A DNA stretch of 16,889 nucleotides, taken from positions 1 through 16,889 of the forward strand of contig CAITUB010000205.1 in the NCBI GenBank assembly GCA_903895515.1, in the 5' to 3' direction. Both the position numbers and the translations under genes were made by a program. The notes beneath the pieces were generated by a model. The model searched no databases and was not told where the DNA came from. It was given only the letters and a program-made list of their open reading frames with translations. The DNA is from an uncultured Acidimicrobium sp. Lineage in GTDB: Bacteria; Actinomycetota; Acidimicrobiia; Acidimicrobiales; Ilumatobacteraceae. Of the stretch, positions 1-7,308 are shown piece after piece. Position 1 is the first letter of the stretch; the number at the start of each line of letters is the position of its first letter.

Positions 1-8
1 GAAATTGA

Positions 9-24
9 AATTACTGAAGTAATT
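9..24 (-). terminator. possible weak hairpin terminator of yaaA
   Basis: A perfect 6-bp inverted repeat (AATTAC / GTAATT, loop of 4) lies at the end of yaaA and includes part of its stop codon (23-25). Read on the minus strand it is followed by a T-rich stretch to the window edge. The stem is AT-rich and therefore weak. What lies beyond base 1 is unknown, so it could equally serve a convergent neighbour. Confidence 0.35.
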
Positions 25-778
25 ACTTTTCAATTTTCACCACAAAGCGTGGGTCTCGGAAACTCTTCAAACTCTGCAACGCTTTGCTTGCGGTAGTGCA
101 CTCGGTAACAATGTGGCGAGCGAGTTTTCCCTTTGCCGCTTTGGCGTCGTGCCCACCAGCTTTTCCGGTTTTTTCGTTTAGCCCAACGACAAAGTATTCG
201 CCAAGCAATTCGGTGTCCAGAGTGAATGCGGCGCGATGCTCTTGAGGAAGTAAATCAATGACTACCGAACCTTTGAAGGCCTTATTCAGAGTTTCTGACA
301 ACGAGTCGTGCCACCACTTGGACAGCAAGCCAAATGGTGCAAATCGGGCGCCCATCTTGAGTCGGTAATCGGGCACTGGGTCTGCCGCGCTGACTGCTCC
401 AAGTAGTCCGGAAATTACGACGATGCTGCTCAGTGCGCGAGTTCGCTGCGTCGAAGTGAGCGATGCAATGTCGAGGTGATCCCACACCACGCCCGTGTAT
501 CGCTCGTGTGCGGCAAGTGTTGGAGAACCCCGTAGCGATGAATTCGCATCCTTGGCTCGCGCGAGATGGGCCTTGCTCACACCAAGGAGTTTTTCGTCAC
601 CACCTTTCACTTTTTTCAATTGATCCACAAGTTCGCTTCGTTGAGCGGCAAGTTGCTTTCCAAAAGTGCCAGATGTTTCGCGCCATTTAGCCGTCGCAGA
701 TCCACCTTCTGCTTTGCCCTCCGAGGGCGGTAACAAAATAAACAGTGATGCCACGACACGAAAGTCTGCCTTACCCAT
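23..778 (-). CDS. yaaA: YaaA family (UPF0246/DUF328) peroxide stress protein
   Basis: A protein of 251 residues, full length for the family. It carries the hallmark N-terminal motif LLPPSEGK (about residues 15-22), then the family's lysine- and arginine-rich body, and ends in the RFVVKIEK-type tail. In E. coli YaaA is a DNA-binding protein that limits free iron and oxidative damage during peroxide stress; that role is known for the family and only inferred here. The open frame continues upstream to 988, but that part is antisense to the P450 gene. I chose ATG 778 because AAAGGA (784-789) sits 5 nt before it. An alternative GTG at 754 would place the start closer to the conserved motif. The gene diverges from the P450 gene with only 15 nt between the start codons. 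Confidence 0.88.
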   Translation of the reverse strand: MGKADFRVVASLFILLPPSEGKAEGGSATAKWRETSGTFGKQLAAQRSELVDQLKKVKGGDEKLLGVSKAHLARAKDANSSLRGSPTLAAHERYTGVVWDHLDIASLTSTQRTRALSSIVVISGLLGAVSAADPVPDYRLKMGARFAPFGLLSKWWHDSLSETLNKAFKGSVVIDLLPQEHRAAFTLDTELLGEYFVVGLNEKTGKAGGHDAKAAKGKLARHIVTECTTASKALQSLKSFRDPRFVVKIEK

Positions 779-781
779 GAG

Positions 782-787
782 TATCCT
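782..787 (+). promoter_or_regulatory. putative -10 element of the P450 gene, leaderless start
   Basis: TATCCT matches the TANNNT -10 pattern and ends 6 nt before ATG 794, so transcription would begin at or next to the A of the start codon. No Shine-Dalgarno sequence precedes this ATG. No clear -35 box is visible; the upstream bases would be yaaA coding sequence. Confidence 0.45.
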
Positions 788-789
788 TT
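784..789 (-). promoter_or_regulatory. ribosome binding site of yaaA
   Basis: AAAGGA on the minus strand lies 5 nt before the yaaA ATG and decides that start. The same bases overlap the putative -10 element of the divergent P450 gene (782-787). A TACGGT hexamer at 800-805 on the minus strand, inside the first P450 codons, could be the yaaA -10 and would give a leader of about 14 nt; this is tentative. Confidence 0.5.
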
Positions 790-793
790 TGGC

Positions 794-2011
794 ATGGCAA
801 CCGTAAAACCAGTACAAAGTTGGGAAACCGACTGGGATCACGCCGATCCGGCATACAACCAGAACGCTCACCAAATTTGGGACCAGTTGCGCGGAACTTG
901 CCCGGTAGCCCACACCGATCGCTACGGCGGTGCATGGTTGCCAGTAACTCATGCCGATGTCTCGGCAGTCGCACGTGATACCGACCATTTTTCGTCCGAA
1001 GGTGCAGTGCTATCAAATAAGCCACCTCGCGAAGAGTGGATCTCGATGGCACCTATTGGCGGCGCACCACCGATTACGTCCGATCCTCCGTTTCACGCAG
1101 ACGCACGACGTCTCTTGCTTCCTGCATTTAGCCCGCAAGTTGTTGCCGAATGGGAACCAGAAATTCGCCGCTTGTGCAATGACCTCATCGACAACATGGG
1201 CGACATCGAAACGGTTGATGCTGCAGTGCAATATGCACAGAACATTCCTGTGTACGTCATTGCACGCATGCTTGGTCTGCCGTTAGAAGACAGCGACTAT
1301 TTCCGCGAAACCGTTCACATGGTGCTTGAAGAAATTGGCGCCGAGTTCGGAGAGCGTCAAGGGGCTTTCGAAAAACTTGATGCGTATTTGGGAATGCATG
1401 TGCGTGATCACATCGAAAACCCTAAAGATGACCTCATCGGCTTTTTGCTGAATGCAAAAATTTACGATCAGCCGCTTTCACCAGAACACGTTGTTGGAAC
1501 CATCATTTTGCTTATGGTCGCCGGCATCGACACCACATGGAGCTCGATTGGCTCTTCCATTTGGCACCTCGCACAACACCCATCCGACTTGCAGCGAATG
1601 GTGAACGAACCAGAGTTGTTGCCAACAGCAATCGAAGAACTGTTGCGCATGTATGCACCGGTCACCATGGCGCGCATTGTTAGCCAAGATGCCGAAATTG
1701 GTGGTTGCCCTGTGAAGCGTGGCGACTCGGTGTTGCTTCCTTTCCCAGCCGCTAACCGCGATCCTGAAGTATTCCCTGATGCTGACAAAGTGATCATCGA
1801 TCGTGAAGAAAACCGCCACGTCGCGTTTGGTCTTGGAATTCATCGCTGCCTCGGATCAAACCTTGCTCGTCTCGAACTCCGTGTTGCAGTTGAAGCGTTT
1901 ATTCAACGCTTCCCGATGTTTGAACTTGCAAATCCAAGTGCAGTTACTTGGAGCCTTGGTCAAGTTCGTGGTCCGCGTAAATTGCCAGTACGAATTACGC
2001 AACGCGCTTAA
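794..2011 (+). CDS. cytochrome P450 monooxygenase
   Basis: A soluble bacterial P450 of 405 residues, normal length for the class that takes electrons from a ferredoxin. The visible hallmarks are the I-helix oxygen-activation motif AGIDTT (243-248), the K-helix ExxR (Glu282, Arg285), the C-helix region with HADARR (101-106), and the heme-binding loop FGLGIHRCLG (345-354) with the thiolate ligand Cys352. There is no membrane anchor, so it should act in the cytosol. The substrate cannot be told from sequence; related actinobacterial enzymes hydroxylate terpenes, steroids, fatty acids or xenobiotics. No ferredoxin or ferredoxin reductase is in the window, so redox partners must come from elsewhere. 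pcrA follows after 3 nt, which suggests one transcript but probably no shared function. Confidence 0.95.
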   Translation: MATVKPVQSWETDWDHADPAYNQNAHQIWDQLRGTCPVAHTDRYGGAWLPVTHADVSAVARDTDHFSSEGAVLSNKPPREEWISMAPIGGAPPITSDPPFHADARRLLLPAFSPQVVAEWEPEIRRLCNDLIDNMGDIETVDAAVQYAQNIPVYVIARMLGLPLEDSDYFRETVHMVLEEIGAEFGERQGAFEKLDAYLGMHVRDHIENPKDDLIGFLLNAKIYDQPLSPEHVVGTIILLMVAGIDTTWSSIGSSIWHLAQHPSDLQRMVNEPELLPTAIEELLRMYAPVTMARIVSQDAEIGGCPVKRGDSVLLPFPAANRDPEVFPDADKVIIDREENRHVAFGLGIHRCLGSNLARLELRVAVEAFIQRFPMFELANPSAVTWSLGQVRGPRKLPVRITQRA

Positions 2012-2014
2012 TTC

Positions 2015-4237
2015 GTGTCGCATTCGCAGCCGCCATCCAGCATTGATCTGGATGCGTTAAATCCAGATCAGCGCGATGCAGTGCTGCATCCAACAGGCCC
2101 ATTACTTGTTGTCGCGGGTGCAGGCTCGGGTAAAACTCGAGTGCTTACGCAACGCATTGCGTATCTCATTGCTAATGGCGCACACCCCATGCATATTTTG
2201 GCCATTACGTTCACCAACAAAGCTGCACAGGAAATGCGCGATCGCGTACAAGCACTTGTTGGTCCTGTTGCCAAGCAAATGTGGGTCAGCACGTTTCACT
2301 CGGCATGTGTTCGCATTCTGCGTGCTCAGGCAGATCACTTGGGGTATCCAAAAACGTTTTCTATTTACGACCAGTCCGACGCACAACGTCTCGTTGGCTA
2401 TTGCATTCGCGACTTAGGCCTCGACCCAAAGCGTTACAGCGCTCGGGGAGTGCAGGCACGCATCAGTTTGTGGAAGAACGAACTGGTTATTCCTCACGAT
2501 GCGGCGCAGCAAGTGAACAACACCATTGACCAGAAATATGTTGATGTGTATCGCGAATATCAGAAGCGTCTAGAACGCGCCGGAGCAATGGACTTCGACG
2601 ATTTGCTCACCAATGTGGTGCGCTTATTCCGTCAACACCCCGACGTGCTGCGCGTGTATCAGGAGCGCTTTAAGCACATTCTCATTGACGAGTATCAAGA
2701 CACCAATATGGCGCAAAACGCCATTGTTGTCATGCTCGGTGCATTGCATCACAACGTGTGTGTTGTGGGCGACTCCGACCAAAGCGTCTATCGCTTCCGT
2801 GGTGCAGACTTCCGCAACATCTTGGAATTCGAAAATGCATTCCCCGAAGTAACCACTGTGGTGCTTGCACAAAATTACCGAAGCACGCAAACCATTCTGG
2901 ATGCAGCCAATGCAGTTATCACCAACAATGCAGGGCGCAAACCAAAAGACTTGTGGACCGATCAGGGGAAAGGCGAGAAGATCGTTCGCTATTTCGCCAA
3001 TGACGAATTCGATGAAGCCAAATGGGTGATTGCGCGTTTGAAAGATCTGCACGACCAGGAGCATCGCAAGTGGAGCGATCTTGCGGTGTTTTATCGCACC
3101 AATGCGCAAAGCCGCGTGCTTGAAGAATCGTTAACTCATGGCGGAGTTCCCTACAAAGTGGTGGGCGGAACCAAGTTCTACGATCGCCGTGAAGTGAAAG
3201 ACGCACTTGCGTATTTGCGCCTTGCGTCTAACCCACTTGACGAAGTGAGCATTAAACGCGTGCTGAATGTGCCTAAACGCGGCATTGGCGACACCACCGT
3301 CACAAAAGTTGATGCATATGCCAACGAAGCGGGCATCTCATTTGCACTTGCTCTGCGTCGTGCAGCCGAAGCAGGAGTGGGGGCAGCTGGCGTGCGTGGA
3401 ATTAACACGTTCATGCAACTGCTTGATGAGTGCCAAGCCATGTTGGAAGAAGGGCCTGGTCCGGTGTTGCGCCACGCAATGGAGCGAAGTGGTTATCTTG
3501 CCGAACTTGTTGCTGAAGACACTGTTGAATCTGCTGGTCGCGAAGAAAACGTGCAAGAACTCATTGGTGTAGCCAGCGAGTTTATGCAGGTAGACGAATT
3601 CCTCGAACAAGTTGCACTCGTTGCCGACACCGATCAAATTGATTCAGAGAATCACGTCACTCTGATGACTCTGCACTCGGCAAAAGGTCTTGAATTTCCT
3701 GTTGTGTTTATTGTTGGCGTTGAAGAAGGAATATTCCCGCACAACCGTGCACTGACCGACCCAGTGGAGTTAGAAGAAGAGCGCAGGCTTGCGTACGTGG
3801 GCATCACCCGTGCAAAAGAACGCCTGGTACTCAGTCATGCCTGGAGCAGAAGCTTGTTTGGCAACACCAACTACAACCCGCCATCGCGCTTTCTTGCCGA
3901 AATTCCAGAAGAACTCATTGAACGCGAAGGCAATACCGATTCTGGTGCCGATTCACAGCGTTATAGCTATCGATCACAAGCCGACCGTGGCTACGCGCCA
4001 ACAACGAGACTGTCGCGAACCGGCCCAAGTGTTACTCCGGTATCAAGTGCGCACATGCAAACTGAAAATCATGGTCTGCGCATAGGTGATGAAATTGTTC
4101 ATCCAACGTTTGGTGAAGGAATCATCATCAACATTCGTGGCCAAGGTGAAAAAGCAGAAGCAGCAATTCGCTTTCGCTTAGTTGGCGAGAAGCATCTCTC
4201 GCTTGCGTGGGCACCGCTCAAAAAATCTGGGCAATAA
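2015..4237 (+). CDS. pcrA: ATP-dependent DNA helicase PcrA/UvrD (superfamily 1A)
   Basis: A 740-residue 3'-5' helicase for nucleotide excision repair and clearing of replication or recombination intermediates. All SF1 motifs are present in order: Walker A AGAGSGKT (34-41, Lys40), motif Ia AITFTNKAA (63-71), Walker B LIDEYQDT (223-230), motif III GDSDQSVYRFRGAD (252-265), motif IV QNYRST (286-291), motif V TLHSAKGLEFP (552-562), and motif VI AYVGITRAKERL (593-604). A flexible linker (about 635-685) leads to a C-terminal Tudor-like domain (about 687-735), which in the family contacts RNA polymerase. The length fits PcrA of Actinobacteria. The start is GTG, 3 nt after the P450 stop and without a clear Shine-Dalgarno site, so translation is probably coupled. 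The 3' end converges on the next gene with a 5-nt gap. Confidence 0.96.
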   Translation: MSHSQPPSSIDLDALNPDQRDAVLHPTGPLLVVAGAGSGKTRVLTQRIAYLIANGAHPMHILAITFTNKAAQEMRDRVQALVGPVAKQMWVSTFHSACVRILRAQADHLGYPKTFSIYDQSDAQRLVGYCIRDLGLDPKRYSARGVQARISLWKNELVIPHDAAQQVNNTIDQKYVDVYREYQKRLERAGAMDFDDLLTNVVRLFRQHPDVLRVYQERFKHILIDEYQDTNMAQNAIVVMLGALHHNVCVVGDSDQSVYRFRGADFRNILEFENAFPEVTTVVLAQNYRSTQTILDAANAVITNNAGRKPKDLWTDQGKGEKIVRYFANDEFDEAKWVIARLKDLHDQEHRKWSDLAVFYRTNAQSRVLEESLTHGGVPYKVVGGTKFYDRREVKDALAYLRLASNPLDEVSIKRVLNVPKRGIGDTTVTKVDAYANEAGISFALALRRAAEAGVGAAGVRGINTFMQLLDECQAMLEEGPGPVLRHAMERSGYLAELVAEDTVESAGREENVQELIGVASEFMQVDEFLEQVALVADTDQIDSENHVTLMTLHSAKGLEFPVVFIVGVEEGIFPHNRALTDPVELEEERRLAYVGITRAKERLVLSHAWSRSLFGNTNYNPPSRFLAEIPEELIEREGNTDSGADSQRYSYRSQADRGYAPTTRLSRTGPSVTPVSSAHMQTENHGLRIGDEIVHPTFGEGIIINIRGQGEKAEAAIRFRLVGEKHLSLAWAPLKKSGQ

Positions 4238-4242
4238 ATTCG

Positions 4243-4737
4243 TTACGGCGTTACGGGGTTCATCGTTCCCCGTAAGTCAATAAGCAACGTGGTCCTGTTT
4301 TCAACGATTGGCCGAACATCGGTTGGAGCTGTCAATTGTTCAACGGTCAGCGTGCGACCATCGCAATCGGTGAAGGTGTGAGTCTTTTGAATTTGTGTGA
4401 CAAGACATTCAGGAGATTTATCTGCGGGGTAGGCGTAATACACCTGCCAACCTTTTGCCACGTCGGTGCCATTGTGTTCGATCACGATTGATCGCTTGCC
4501 CTCTGGGTCCCGAAGGTCTGGGTACAGCACCGGTCCGTTCTCGTCTATCGATTTGGCGATGTCTGCGACCTGTCCAACCACGAATGTTCGATCACCGGGC
4601 ACGGTTGTCGACTCGGCCTTGTTCGTGACCAATGTCGCCATCAACCACGTCAACCCAAATAGCGCTGCGAAAAATGCGATGCCCCCGACTATTGGTAATA
4701 CCGCACGGGTAAAGGGCGAACTGGACCAACGTGGCAT
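4243..4737 (-). CDS. small membrane-anchored hypothetical protein
   Basis: I do not recognise this 164-residue protein with certainty. It has a short basic N-terminus, one transmembrane segment (about 13-36) and a soluble domain that is most likely extracytoplasmic. The soluble part has a repeated pattern of short beta-like stretches, including NGPVLYPDL (67-75), IVIEHNGTDVAKGW (84-97) and a segment holding its only two cysteines, Cys111 and Cys125, 14 apart, the second in TDCDGRTL. That layout vaguely recalls a Rieske-type fold in which the cluster ligands are lost; a disulfide is possible. This is a weak structural impression. The gene lies tail to tail with pcrA. It begins next to the carbon-metabolism block, where other Actinobacteria such as Mycobacterium carry an M23 peptidase on this strand. 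Confidence 0.75.
   Translation of the reverse strand: MPRWSSSPFTRAVLPIVGGIAFFAALFGLTWLMATLVTNKAESTTVPGDRTFVVGQVADIAKSIDENGPVLYPDLRDPEGKRSIVIEHNGTDVAKGWQVYYAYPADKSPECLVTQIQKTHTFTDCDGRTLTVEQLTAPTDVRPIVENRTTLLIDLRGTMNPVTP
4251..4275. terminator. hairpin between convergent pcrA and the 4243-4737 gene
   Basis: TTACGGGG (4251-4258) and CCCCGTAA (4268-4275) form a perfect 8-bp stem with a 9-nt loop. The stem lies inside the last codons of the minus-strand gene, 5 nt before its stop codon, and 13 nt past the pcrA stop. Neither strand shows a strong T-run afterwards, so if it terminates it belongs to the U-poor hairpin type common in Actinobacteria. It could serve both genes. Confidence 0.5.
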
Positions 4738-4834
4738 GTCTCAAGTGTTGCCGATGTGGCTTGGCGGTGCCTACTTCTTGGGCCGAACCGCGGGTTGGTA
4801 TCGGTCACGTCGAAGGGCGTAGGGTTCTGTAGTC

Positions 4835-5239
4835 GTGAAACGTCCTTACCGCGTTGTAGTGGCCAAGCCTGGCCTAGATGGCCATGATCGAGGCGCCAAA
4901 ACCATCACTCGTGCTTTGCGCGACCATGGTTTCGAAGTGATCTATACGGGCCTGCATCAGTTGCCAGAACAAATTGCAGAAACTGCTCTGCAAGAAGACG
5001 TAGACGCAGTTGGACTGTCGTTGTTGTCTGGTGCGCATCTCACATTGTTTCCACGCGTGATGGAAGAACTCCGCTCGCGCAATCTTGGTGATGTTTTGGT
5101 GTTTGGTGGGGGAGTGATTCCCGATGCTGATGCGCGTGAATTGCGCAATCAAGGCGTTGGCGAAATCTTTGGCCCTGGTTCATCGTTGAAAGACATCGCA
5201 AGTTGGCTCGAGCAAGCGCTTGATGCCCGCGAGCAATAA
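4835..5239 (+). CDS. stand-alone cobalamin-binding subunit of an acyl-CoA mutase (McmA2/IcmB-like)
   Basis: A 134-residue B12-binding domain with the base-off/His-on signature DxHxxG (Asp15, His17, Gly20; His17 is the lower cobalt ligand), SLLSG (62-66) and the glycine-rich FGGG (90-93) that cradle the nucleotide tail. The whole protein is this one domain. It must therefore pair with a separate large catalytic subunit, as in isobutyryl-CoA mutase (IcmA/IcmB), ethylmalonyl-CoA or archaeal-type methylmalonyl-CoA mutases. It resembles IcmB of Streptomyces, recalled from memory. The large subunit is not in the window, so the true substrate is open. The start is GTG; a TAGGGT hexamer ends 9 nt before it and no good Shine-Dalgarno site is seen. 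sucC begins 14 nt downstream, which fits feeding succinyl-CoA into the TCA cycle if the substrate is methylmalonyl-CoA. Confidence 0.9.
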   Translation: MKRPYRVVVAKPGLDGHDRGAKTITRALRDHGFEVIYTGLHQLPEQIAETALQEDVDAVGLSLLSGAHLTLFPRVMEELRSRNLGDVLVFGGGVIPDADARELRNQGVGEIFGPGSSLKDIASWLEQALDAREQ

Positions 5240-5253
5240 CAAGAAAGAAGCTC

Positions 5254-6399
5254 ATGGATCTTTTCGAATATCAAGGCAAACAATATTTTGCCAAGTACAA
5301 CATTCCTGTTTCGGCAGGTGGCGTTGCGCTCACGGTTGAAGAAGCTGTTGTAGAAGCAGAGAAGGCTCTGTATCCAGTTGTCGTGAAAGCCCAAGTGCAA
5401 GTAGGTGGACGTGGCAAGGCCGGCGGAATCAAGTTGGCAACAAACGCAGACGAAGTTCGTCTGCACGCGGGAAATATTTTGGGCATGGACATTAAGGGCC
5501 ATGTTGTAAAGCGTGTATGGATTGAACATGCTTCAGATATTGCCGAAGAGTACTACGCATCGTTCACGCTTGATCGTGCTGCAAAGCAGCACTTACTGAT
5601 GTTGTCCGCACAAGGCGGAGTTGAAATTGAAGATGTTGCGGCAAAAGATCCAACCGCAATTGTGAAGTTGCACATCAACCCAATTGTCGGTTTGCCACTA
5701 GCAACTGCTCGTCAAGCATGCATTGATGCAAAAATCCCTGAGAAGGCACTTGATGGCGTTGCCGACATGTTGGTGAAGTTGTATGAGTGCTTCACCAAGG
5801 GCGATTGCGATCTTGCGGAAATCAACCCATTAATTTTGAAGCCAACCGGTGAAGTGCACGCACTCGATGCCAAGGTCAGTCTTGATAGCAATGCGGCCTT
5901 CCGCCATCCCGAGTGGGAAGAGTATGCAGCAACCGAAGAACTTGATGCACGTGAACAATTGGCTCGTGAAAAGAACCTGCAGTACATCGGTCTCGATGGA
6001 ACAGTGGGAATCATTGCTAATGGCGCTGGCCTTGCAATGAGCACCTTGGACGTGGTGAATCAAGTTGGCGGCAGTGCAGCGAACTTCCTCGATATCGGTG
6101 GCGGCGCAAACGCCGAACTGATGACGGCAGCTCTTGAAGTGATTAACTCCGATGCCAAAGTAAAGAGTATTTTCATCAACATTTTCGGCGGCATTACCCG
6201 TGGCGAAGAAGTTGCCAAGGGAATTGTTGAAGCAGTGAAGCGCGTAACGCTTCGTGCGCCAATAGTTATTCGCCTCGATGGCACGAATGCCGAAGAGGGC
6301 CGCAAGATCCTTGCTGAGGCAGGTATTCCAGATTCACAGCTCACCAGTCGACCAACCATGCTCGAAGCTGCTCGCGCAGCTGTCGCGTTGGCTAAGTAA
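5254..6399 (+). CDS. sucC: succinyl-CoA ligase (ADP/GDP-forming), beta subunit
   Basis: A 381-residue beta subunit of succinyl-CoA synthetase, which converts succinyl-CoA, phosphate and ADP or GDP to succinate, CoA and the triphosphate. The N-terminal half is an ATP-grasp domain, with the nucleotide-binding stretch KAQVQVGGRGKAGG (45-58) and the metal-binding segment DLAEINPL (186-193). The C-terminal CoA-ligase domain carries GTVGIIANGAGLAM (249-262) and the loop NIFGGITRGEEVA (309-321), where the beta subunit takes the phosphate from the alpha-subunit histidine. Length is normal. An AGAAAG stretch precedes the ATG. sucD follows after 9 nt, so the two subunits are made from one transcript. 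Confidence 0.97.
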   Translation: MDLFEYQGKQYFAKYNIPVSAGGVALTVEEAVVEAEKALYPVVVKAQVQVGGRGKAGGIKLATNADEVRLHAGNILGMDIKGHVVKRVWIEHASDIAEEYYASFTLDRAAKQHLLMLSAQGGVEIEDVAAKDPTAIVKLHINPIVGLPLATARQACIDAKIPEKALDGVADMLVKLYECFTKGDCDLAEINPLILKPTGEVHALDAKVSLDSNAAFRHPEWEEYAATEELDAREQLAREKNLQYIGLDGTVGIIANGAGLAMSTLDVVNQVGGSAANFLDIGGGANAELMTAALEVINSDAKVKSIFINIFGGITRGEEVAKGIVEAVKRVTLRAPIVIRLDGTNAEEGRKILAEAGIPDSQLTSRPTMLEAARAAVALAK

Positions 6400-6408
6400 G
6401 GGAACGTC

Positions 6409-7308
6409 ATGGCAATTTTCGTAGATCAACACACCAAGGTCATTGTTCAAGGTTTAACTGGCGGACAAGGACGTTTCCACGGCTTGCGTAACAAGGCATA
6501 CGGCACTCAAGTTGTGGGTGGAGTAACTCCTGGAAAAGCAGGGCAAGACGTTGAAGGAATTCCTGTTTTCGATTCAGTTGAAGATGCAGTGAAGGCAACG
6601 GGTGCAACCGCCTCGTTTATTGCAGTGCCGCCGAAAGCAGCACCAGCAGCAATTCTTGAAGCAGCTCGCGCCGGCATCGGATTTGTGGTGTGCATCACCG
6701 AAGGAATTCCAGCGCAAGACGAGGCGCGCGTGTTCGCAACATTGCAGCGCGACTTTCCTGCAACGCGATTGCTCGGACCAAACTGCCCAGGAATTATTAG
6801 TCCGGGTAAATGCAACATCGGAATTACTGCTGGAGAAATTGCGCAGTTACCAACCGCATCTGGTCCAAACGTTGGCATTGTGTCGCGTTCTGGAACACTC
6901 ACATATCAGGCGCTGTACGAATTGAAGCAACAGGGAATTGGCGTCAGCACGTGTGTTGGAATCGGTGGCGACCCAGTACCTGGAACATCGTTTGTCGATT
7001 GCTTGGCAGAGTTTCAAGCAGACCCAGAAACACACGCCATCATCATGATTGGTGAAATTGGTGGATCAGCCGAAGAAGAAGCTGCTGAATTCATTACCAA
7101 CCACGTAACCAAGCCAATGAGTGCTTACATCGCAGGAGTAACTGCACCAGCAGGTAAGAAAATGGGCCATGCTGGCGCGATTGTGTCTGGGGGCAAGGGA
7201 ACTGCTCAAGGGAAAATGGATGCATTGCGGATGGCCGGAGTCAAGATTGGGCTTAACCCAACCGAAGCTGGCTCGCTGATGGCCGAAATTGTAAATAACC
7301 TTCGTTAA
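6409..7308 (+). CDS. sucD: succinyl-CoA ligase, alpha subunit
   Basis: A 299-residue alpha subunit, partner of sucC. The N-terminal Rossmann-type CoA-binding domain begins IVQGLTGGQGRFH (12-24) and continues with the family motif LGPNCPGII (122-130). The C-terminal ligase domain contains MGHAGAIVSG, in which His254 is the catalytic phosphohistidine. A good Shine-Dalgarno sequence (AAGGGA) lies just before the ATG, in the short gap after sucC. The stop codon is directly followed, with no gap, by the GTG start of the acyltransferase gene, so that gene is probably translated by coupling. Confidence 0.97.
   Translation: MAIFVDQHTKVIVQGLTGGQGRFHGLRNKAYGTQVVGGVTPGKAGQDVEGIPVFDSVEDAVKATGATASFIAVPPKAAPAAILEAARAGIGFVVCITEGIPAQDEARVFATLQRDFPATRLLGPNCPGIISPGKCNIGITAGEIAQLPTASGPNVGIVSRSGTLTYQALYELKQQGIGVSTCVGIGGDPVPGTSFVDCLAEFQADPETHAIIMIGEIGGSAEEEAAEFITNHVTKPMSAYIAGVTAPAGKKMGHAGAIVSGGKGTAQGKMDALRMAGVKIGLNPTEAGSLMAEIVNNLR

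Noticed and set aside
779..988. Upstream extension of yaaA by 70 codons to an in-frame start at 988
   Set aside because: It is antisense to the start of the P450 gene, has no family similarity, and ATG 778 has a good ribosome site and begins just before the conserved motif.
2624..3109. 161-codon minus-strand open frame inside pcrA
   Set aside because: It is antisense to conserved helicase motifs and its product shows no domain or signal.
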